A stretch of DNA of 64,000 nucleotides from NCBI GenBank assembly GCA_963931925.1, contig OZ007569.1, forward strand, positions 61,246,050 to 61,310,049, in the 5' to 3' direction. The DNA comes from Onchidella celtica. Lineage: Eukaryota; Mollusca; Gastropoda; Systellommatophora; Onchidiidae. A model generated the notes under the pieces. That model saw nothing but the letters and a program-made list of their open reading frames with translations, was not told the origin of the DNA and made no database searches. The position numbers and the translations under genes were made by a program. The first letter of the stretch is position 1, and each line of letters begins with the position of its first letter. Of the stretch, positions 56,909 through 64,000 are shown in pieces.

Positions 56909-57330
56909 AAATTGAAGTCTGGAAGGGAGACACGGAAGCCGCAGATAGAAAGGACTAAAGAGATTTAAGGAAATGACGAAAATATAATCAATTAACGATT
57001 GAAAATCAAAACAAAACCGTAATTTCAAAAGAAGCCTTGATTTCCTTCGAACTTCAACATAGACATGACAAAAATTATGAACAATAATGTTATCAAAGAA
57101 TGCTGATGACAACATCAGAATCAGCAACATAATTTCAACAACCCACCACATTGCGACATTTAATGGCAATAGCTGATAAAGTGAAGAGAAACGGAAGAGA
57201 TTTTTTATTCTCACTTTCCACGAGGTGTTATAATTTGTAAGCTCACACCTCGGTACTGGACATATCGATATCAAAGTATCGCTCTGAGTTAAAACCTGAA
57301 GAAACGCCAGGTCCAATTATAATTTACGTA
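56909..57330. other. Intergenic spacer
   Basis: No recognised gene or repeat. A 136-codon minus-strand frame here shows no domain and is A/T-driven. Confidence 0.5.
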
Positions 57331-57503
57331 ATGCATATCCGTACAACATGTTGTGCACACAATTCAATGACGTGGGCTGGGGTAGCTCTACCTGATTGGT
57401 CTAAAATGTAAGCGCTCTTCTATGAATGAAGAAGATTCATTCACATTGTGTGTTCTGCGTCATCGAATTGTGTGCACAACATATTGTACGGATATGCGCT
57501 TCC
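57331..57503. repeat. Inverted repeat (hairpin) with about 40-bp arms
   Basis: GCATATCCGTACAACATGTT followed by GTGCACACAATTC at 57333-57365 pairs with GAATTGTGTGCACAAC followed by ATATTGTACGGATATGC at 57466-57498. The loop is about 90 bases. It sits directly beside the minisatellite. Possibly a foldback element. Confidence 0.75.
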
Positions 57504-57543
57504 TATAATTTAACATGGCTTTTTGCCAAACTATATACATTAA

Positions 57544-57862
57544 ATTCAGTTCTATTGCAGTCAAGAAAGTCAACATTTCCGGTTGAAATTCATCATCATA
57601 CAACACAATAAGTTTGGCTCCATTCAGTTCTGGTAGAGATAAGAAAGTCAACATTTCTTGTCGAAATTCACCGTTATATAAAAGAATAGGTCTGGCTCCA
57701 TTAAGTTGTAATGGAAATAAGGAAGTCAACATTTCTTGTTGAAATTCACCATTAAACAAAACTATTGTTTTGTTTGGCTCCATTTAGTTCTGATGGAAAT
57801 AAGAGAAAGTGAGCATTTCTAGCTGAAATTCACCATTGTACAAAACAACAGCTTTGGCTCCC
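57544..57862 (-). repeat. Four-unit minisatellite, 78-82 bp period
   Basis: Units begin at 57544, 57622, 57700 and 57782. Each contains GTCAACATTTCTTGT-like and GAAATTCACCAT-like words and ends GGCTCC. On the minus strand 57783-57460 stays open across three units and reads as a 26-residue repeat (core NGEFQQEMLT, ending in LNGA). The fourth unit is out of frame because of an extra base. A true protein is doubtful. Confidence 0.8.
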
Positions 57863-58493
57863 TAAAGGACAATTTCAAGTTGACCAGATGTATAGTCTTA
57901 CTCTTTAACAATAAACTTTATCAATGAACAGTCACAGTGATAGCTAAACCCCAAAACCGTCAGTCTTGATAAAGGATTTGATGTAGAGACCAACAAGATA
58001 ATAAATACAGTATACGAAATGATAGCACCAGATTATAATATGTTGTCGAGGGTTAATGTGTCACTCTTAACATATATTCTGACAAGGTAAAACAAAACAC
58101 AACAGCCAAAAACAAACAGTAGAAGTTAATCTTATAACTTTAAGAATTGTAACTAATAAGCAAGCCTGCACAAGTTGTCTTGCAAAGAATCAAAGCACTA
58201 TCTGTATTATATTCATTATTATGATTATTAATTTATACGTTTACCACTAATTTTACTAAGTCTGAACAACAATATCGTATAATTAAAGCTGATAGTGTAG
58301 ACTTCACTAACCGATTTGAACGTGCATCACAATGTACGCTTTCTAATGTATCATAAACTCATGTGAAACTATTTCTGCCACTGAAGCAAAAATACAATGT
58401 CAAAGAACTCGCCCCCCCCCCCCCCCAAATGTGCTCTTTACAGGAGGGTAGTAATCTTATCCTGGTGAAAATATTTCCCTTTTATTTTATATT
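57863..58493. other. Intergenic spacer before the LINE
   Basis: No gene recognised. A 16-base poly-C occurs at about 58,412-58,427. Confidence 0.5.
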
Positions 58494-60332
58494 ATGTTAT
58501 TAAATTTATTTAAGCATGCATATTACAATGCAAAATTTATGGAGTGTTCAACATCAAAGGCTTTGTATGCTATCACAAATTCAATGTTTGGAAAGTCCAA
58601 AAACACATGCATTCCCAAATGTTATCCCGAAAATGAGCTTCCAGATAGATTTGGTTCATATTTTAGTGAAAAAATATTGCAAATTAGAAAATCATTAGAT
58701 GCATGTAACCCCCCATCACCAGTTCATGAAGTATTCCATGGTAGGTCTCTCGAATCATTCAGAGATGTGTCTGAAGCTGAAGTAAAAGAAATTGTCAGTA
58801 AGTCCCCCCAAAAGTCGTGTTCTTTAGACCCCCTTCCAACTCCATTTCTGGTCAAGCACTTTGATAAGTTATCTAGTATAATTACTGCCATCATCAACCA
58901 CTCTTTGACTACTGGAATAGTGCCCAGTGCTTTTAAACATGCCATCATTTTACCTCTTTTGAAAAAGGCCAATTTGTCACCTGATGAACTAAAAAACTAC
59001 AGGCCTGTGTCAAACCTTCCATTCCTGTCAAAAATCCTAGAGAAAGTGGTCATGATACAACTCAAAGAACATTTACTACATAACAACCTCTTTGAAATAT
59101 TCCAATCAGCCTACAAAGAGCATCACAACACCGAAACAGCATTGCTCAGAGTAAACAATGATCTTTTGTGTGCAGCGGATAAGGGGCAAACTTCAATCCT
59201 TACCTTGTTAGATTTAAGAGCTGCCTTTGACACAATTGACCACAATAATTTGCTAGATCGGCTCTGTCACACCTTTGGCTTTTCGGGTACTGTCATGGAA
59301 TGGTTCAGTTCTTACCTTTGAGGTCGAACACAGTGTGTATCTGTCAATGGTCAAACATCTAGTGTGTTCACATTGAAGTTTGGGGTACCCCAGGGCTCTG
59401 TACTGGGACCTATTTTGTACACTCTGTATACAACACCTTTAAGTTCCATCATTAAGGCACATGATATCTTTTACCACATGTATGCAGATGATACACAACT
59501 TTACCAATCTGTTCCTCCATCTGACATTGAAACACTCATAAAAAAGTTTGAAGTTTGTATTAGAGATGTTAAAAACTGGATGATTACAAACAAGCTTCAA
59601 TTGAATGATGACGAGACAGAATGTCTTATGTTTACCGCCAAGAGTAATGAACTTGTAACACCAAAACGCATTGTCATCGGTAATGAATCTATTGCATTTA
59701 GCGAGAAAGCTAAAAATCTAGGGGTATACTTTGATAACAATCTCTCCATGGATGTACATATAAATTACCTTTGTAGACAAGTGTATCTTGAATTGAGGAG
59801 AATCTCTACCATGTCACAATTCTTAAGAGAGTCATCAAAGAGAATCTTAGTCTCCTCCTTTATTTTATCAAGACTGGATTACTGTAATGCACTCATGGTT
59901 AATTTACCAACTATAACTTTAGGAAAACTTCAAAGATGCCAAAATAATGCAGCTAGATTAGTGATGAAGAAGTAAAAACGTGACCATGTAACACCAATGC
60001 TAGCCCATCTCCACTGGCTGCCGATAAGATCAAGAATAGCCTATAAAATTGCTGTATTGTGCCATAAATCTCTTCATAGTAATGCACCATCATACCTGTC
60101 CAGCCTGATTCCAAAATATGTCCCACCACGTTCCCTTAGATCGGGTGATCAAAATTTGTTAACTCTCACCAGACCATTGAAGAAAGTTGGGGAGAGATCT
60201 TCTAACCATTCAGGTCCTAAAATATGGAACAACCTACCCCAAGAAATCAGAAACATCGAGTCAGAATCAGAGTTTAAGGCAGCCTTAAAGACACACTTGT
60301 TTAAACTGGCCCACCAATCCCCATCCATCTAA
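58494..60332 (+). pseudogene. LINE reverse transcriptase, interrupted by two stop codons
   Basis: Reverse-transcriptase blocks in order: NYRPVSNLPFLSKILEKVV; QSAYKEHHNTETALLRVNND; the motif A strand TLLDLRAAFDTIDH with its catalytic Asp; GVPQGSVLGPILYTLY; and the catalytic YADD box (MYADDTQLYQ, about 59,478-59,507). The thumb/C-terminal region follows, ending with LHWLPIRSRIAYKIAVLCHK and WNNLPQEIRNI, typical of the CR1/L2/Rex group. TGA at 59319-59321 replaces the residue before GRTQ, where Arg or Ser is usual (a CGA to TGA change would fit), and TAA at 59973-59975 lies before KRDHVTP. The frame does not shift at either stop. The residues upstream of AYYNAKF are missing. Confidence 0.9.
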
Positions 60333-60515
60333 TATCGACAAAATGATCTTCTGATTGTATGACGGTATACATTTGTTCATTTGATGTAACATGCTTTGTG
60401 TTTTTCCTGTGCTTATAAGACTGATTGTGCATATAATGTGTTTATAAAATGTACAGCGCCTTGAGCCGAATCAGGGATAAGGCGCTATATAAATGATCTC
60501 TATTATTATTATTAT
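58494..60515 (+). mobile_element. 5'-truncated CR1/L2-like non-LTR retrotransposon (LINE)
   Basis: Encodes most of a reverse transcriptase in one reading frame and ends with GCGCTATATAAATGATC and an (ATT)n tail, the 3' end type of CR1/L2-group elements. The endonuclease and any ORF1 are absent, so the insertion is truncated at the 5' side as usual for LINEs. Two in-frame nonsense codons mean it is dead. The tail is similar to that at 56.76-56.91 kb. Confidence 0.88.
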
Positions 60516-61250
60516 TTTATTTATAATGTTTGTAAATAATGACCAACATCGATGCCGCCTGTATTCGATCTAGCCCAGTACCCTATGAGTGCACAAACCC
60601 GTGAAATGTCATCGACTAAAATTTCATATCCAACAGCCGTACCTCACAGCTGTTTGTCTAAATCGTTTCCTACTACCAGATAGACCTAGTTAGCAAGCAA
60701 ACCAAAACATTATGGGATCTCCCGTTAAACAAACAATAACACTTTAAAATAAACATGAAAAGGCTGATGAAATGCTGAAGGATTTTACAACTGAGAGAAA
60801 TGATTGTAAACATTTTTGCAGTTTGTGATTTGAGACTTTCCTCAGACGCCCATGAATCCGCAGCCACTCCCAGGCAGTGAGAAGAAAGTACTGGAAGAGG
60901 AAAGAAAATGACAAAGGCGCACATCAGAAAGCTGCTGTCAAGGAAAGGAATGTTTAAAAAAATATATGAGGACAAAAAATAGTCATGCATGTCCGTCTGT
61001 TGTTTATGAATTGCTAGATATCTTTTGTATATTGTAATCACCTGTTTCCGGTTTAATTTTTACGCTCCTTTCCCACCCTTTCTCCCTTTGTCTCTCTCTC
61101 TCTCCTCTATCTCTCCCTCTTCTCTCTTTTTCTCTCTCTGTCTCTCTCTTTCCCCTCCCCTCCTCCCTCACCATCTCTCCCTCCCCATTCAGAGTAGCCC
61201 CCCCCCCCACCCTTTTTTTTTTCAATAAACGAACGACATAATTCTCCTGG
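60516..61250. other. Intergenic, 60.5-61.25 kb
   Basis: No gene recognised. Pyrimidine-rich from 61,070 onward, including a 10-base poly-C and a 10-base poly-T. Confidence 0.5.
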
Positions 61251-61365
<115 letters not shown>

Positions 61366-62280
61366 TGCCCTCTCACTTCCACTCTCTGTGTAGATAATTC
61401 TATCAAACATTTACATTGAAATTACTAAGGGTATTAAAGTGGCAGTGTCTATTTTTTTTCTTTTACTATTCCCCACCCCCCCCCCCCCCGACAGTGTCCA
61501 TGACAGTAAATCAGTTTAATTCAAGTCAATATTCTGGTTCCTTCTTATGTTCCCCTATTCCCTTCCTCCTTTCTATCTTGCTGTCCTCCCAGATCTGTCT
61601 TCCTTTCTTGCACCGCCAATGGGCGTCTTCCTCCCTCTTATTTTTCCTGGCTGTACATTATAATTATTCAAATGTCCTCCATCCCCTCTCTATCTCCTTC
61701 CATCTGTCACTCTCTACCACCTCTCTCTTCCCCACCTGTCACGTTCGCTATGTCTCTACCCTCTCCAAGCCAAAACATCTCAAATAACCAGCCTGTCTTC
61801 CAACCACTTCCCCCCCCCCCTTTCCCATTTATCCCTCCATCTTTCCCGTCATTTTTTTTTTCATCTCCAAACCTTCCGTCTCTCTCTTCCTGATATTTTT
61901 ACTCACCCGTGTTTTGTTTCTAAACACTGCACGTTCACAGTTCTTGCCGTGGAATATCCCCCAAATTTGCCGGCACGGTGTAGATTTGTTTTCATATTGC
62001 CAATTAGACGTAGACCATCTTTGTGCACCAATTTGTTTTGCCAACTGCCAATCGTCCTCGCGCTCTGAGCTATTTTCCAGTTCATAATATTGTCGAAAAC
62101 ATTTGCCATGTTTACTACCCGTGGACGTGTGCACCAGTATGTAGGTTGCGAATTAGGTGCTCTAAAAATGTCGTGAGGCAAGAATTAAGAAATAATGATA
62201 AAAGAGATGCAGAAAGTAACAGCTATTTCCAAATTACAGCTTTGTGGGCTGTTTTCTTCTCCCATTTTCTTAAACATATG
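61366..62280. other. Intergenic pyrimidine-rich and unassigned sequence
   Basis: C/T-rich to about 61,900, then mixed sequence up to the M3 copy. No recognised gene. Confidence 0.5.
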
Positions 62281-62599
62281 TGAGTGTGCCTGAGAAAACC
62301 CACAATTTGTGAGTGTGCCTGAGAAAACCCACAATTTGTGAGTGTGCCTGAGAAAACCCACAATTTGTGAGTGTGCCTGAGAAAACCCACAATTTGTGAG
62401 TGTGCCTGAGAAAACCCACAATTTGTGAGTGTGCCTGAGAAAACCCACAATTTGTGAGTGTGCCTGAGAAAACCCACAATTTGTGAGTGTGCCTGAGAAA
62501 ACCCACAATTTGTGAGTGTGCCTGAGAAAACCCACAATTTGTGAGTGTGCCTGAGAAAACCCACAATTTGTGAGTGTGCCTGAGAAAACCCACAATAAG
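62281..62599. repeat. 11-unit tandem array of 29 bp, derived from the M3 terminal inverted repeat
   Basis: TGAGTGTGCCTGAGAAAACC followed by CACAATTTG is repeated head to tail at 62281, 62310, 62339 and so on to 62571. The units are almost identical. The last one ends CACAATAAG and continues directly into the M3 interior (TCGGCAGAG). The unit is the outermost 29 bases of the M3 TIR. Since 29 is not a multiple of 3, all minus-strand frames remain open over it, and none is a real protein. Confidence 0.95.
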
Positions 62600-62972
62600 T
62601 CGGCAGAGCTGATTTTGAGAAAAACGGCTTTGAAGTGAAAATATGGGTCCGACACAAACTTCCAACTTGGCTGTTGTTTAGGGGACCGTGGCATGTTACA
62701 GGGTAAACTGTAGATGAGCAGTGAACACTAATCACTATGATCTCTATAACGGCTTAGTTATTAGACTACGGTCTCCTAACAACAATCACTCCAATATCAT
62801 TACTTGGTCAATTAGCTATTGCCACTTATAGGATTAAATGCCATTTTCTCAAAACCTTGTTTTAGGGGGGTCACTGACTTCAATTTATCAGAAATGTCTT
62901 GTCTTTTATTGTATGTACAGAACTCAAAATGTCATGTTGCCGACTTATTGTGGGTTTTCTCATGCACACTTA
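62281..62972. mobile_element. MITE family M3, copy 2 (TIR amplified on the left)
   Basis: The right terminal repeat, read inward from 62972, is TAAGTGTGCATGAGAAAACC then CACAATAAGTCG. The left one is the last unit of the 29-bp array. Interior 62600-62940 matches copy 1, including the single 107-base inverted-repeat module (62675-62781). Flanks ACATAT on the left and ATATTT on the right are compatible with a short A/T-rich target duplication. Without the array the element would be about 400 bases, the same as copy 1 without its duplication. Confidence 0.75.
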
Positions 62973-64000
62973 CATATTTTGCAATGACTGTATGTTTAGG
63001 TCCGCGAGAGTTATAGTCGCCTTCAAAATGATTGTATTGTTTAGTTTAAAGAAATCCACTGTATATAATAACGACTAAAATGAACTTGACAATGGTACAT
63101 TCGTCAGAAGGACTCTGTAATTTAGATGGACATTAGCATAACAACAGAATTCTGTCGTTCTGTCTAAACGATATGACAGTTTTATCCAGGTTCCATACCA
63201 GCAGTTTAATCCCCACTCACAATACAATTGCTTGCGAAAAAGGATCAAAGACTATATCAGTCGAAATATTATGAAAATGATTAAGAAGATACTTTAATTA
63301 ACCCCTGACTGTTATAGTCTCAATCTCTCTCCTTTCTCTCCCCCTGTCTGTTTGTCTGTCTGTCTCTCTTTCCCTCTCTGCCTGTCTGTCTGTCTCTCTC
63401 TGTCAATCCCCCTCTCTCTCTCACCCCCCCCCCCTCTCTCTCTCTCTCTCCTCAGGTATCGATGGTTTCTCTAAAGATCGGGAAATTCCCATTGTCAGAT
63501 TTTGAGTATAAGCCATCAATTAACCACTAATACAGTTTTACTTTCTGCGTTCTTTGGCACGTATAATCTAACATGATGGTAAAGTTGTCAGGAGAGTTTT
63601 TTTGTTTTTTTTGACAGTCATTTATTGTGTTGTAAGTGGAACGAGAGGATGCCAGAAAGTCTTGGGTGAGTACACTCTAATCTCATGATATATTGAACCA
63701 GGCACTCTCAGTTGTCATGAAGAGAGAATATTCTTACAATAAACATCGCCGTCATCATCATAATCATTATCAATATATAATTATCTTATCAGAAGGAAAA
63801 TGGTTCATTATTTGAATTACTAGTTGATCAATATTGATCGTTCGATTGGTTACCTTCTTTCTCGACTATTTCACACCTTCAGTCATTCACTGGTTTGTTT
63901 CGTTTACTCCCCAGTTGTTTAGGTTGGCTGGCTGCTACTTTTGTAACACAGTTCCAAGAAACACTAAAGTATGACAGGGCATTAAATAAAAGTATTATCT
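62973..64000. other. Intergenic right end of window
   Basis: No gene recognised. A degenerate CTGT/TCTC pyrimidine tract runs from about 63,321 to 63,452 and includes a 10-base poly-C. Confidence 0.5.

Noticed and set aside
56906..57316. 136-codon minus-strand frame
   Set aside because: No domain; hydrophobic Leu/Phe/Ile-rich composition follows from A/T-rich sequence.
57369..57425. Possible tRNA-like segment GGGGTAGCTCTACCTGATTGG
   Set aside because: Does not fit the A-box consensus or a cloverleaf; it is simply the loop of the inverted repeat.
62281..62599. CRISPR-like regular 29-bp repeats
   Set aside because: There are no spacers; units are directly adjacent, in a eukaryotic genome, and match a MITE terminus.
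62185..62735. 130-170 codon minus-strand frames with a repeating LWVFSGTLTNCGFSQAHS pattern
   Set aside because: Translation of the 29-bp tandem array in three frames; the repeat length is not a multiple of three and the unit is a transposon end.

Overview
This is eukaryotic, animal-type DNA: A/T-rich, intron-bearing, full of microsatellites and small transposon relics, with almost no coding sequence. The one clear host gene is a Vsx (Chx10-type) paired-like homeobox gene on the minus strand. Together with the invertebrate-style repeats (a CR1/L2-like LINE ending in (ATT)n, many TIR elements, long GATA, TC and GT microsatellites), this fits an invertebrate, most likely a lophotrochozoan such as a mollusc. 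The species is inferred and not proven.

Layout. 1-4.0 kb is 3' flank with no gene. From 4,172 to 48,695 the Vsx gene runs right to left in five coding exons (48695-48173, 15027-14940, 9489-9366, 5219-5039, 4452-4172). All splice sites are GT/AG, all phases match, and the product is 398 codons plus stop. Intron 1 is about 33 kb and holds most of the repeats: a composite inverted-repeat element with a FLYWCH-type zinc-finger fragment (27.0-27.9 kb), a cluster of four MITE-like copies (34.7-37.9 kb), two of three copies of a 246-bp MITE, a mariner-like MITE (41.7 kb) and a retroposon-like insert with a perfect 15-bp target duplication (43.6-43.9 kb). Introns 2 and 3 carry short CpG-rich or nuclear-receptor-like motif clusters that could be regulatory.

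Upstream of the gene (48.7-64 kb) there is a candidate promoter region near 49.65-49.8 kb. Beyond it lie a solo LTR with a 4-bp target duplication (52.6-53.0 kb), two copies of a MITE whose terminal inverted repeat has expanded in one copy into an 11-unit, 29-bp tandem array (53.6 and 62.3-63.0 kb), a G-run tract, a LINE 3' tail, a ~78-82-bp minisatellite and a 5'-truncated LINE with two nonsense codons (58.5-60.5 kb).

Only one host gene is present, so there is no operon-like or pathway relationship to describe. The biology of the window is a developmental transcription factor with a very long first intron, sitting in a landscape of small, mostly non-autonomous mobile elements. The most unusual structure seen is the TIR-derived tandem array and its nested 107-bp inverted-repeat core. 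No enzymatic or defence system was found.
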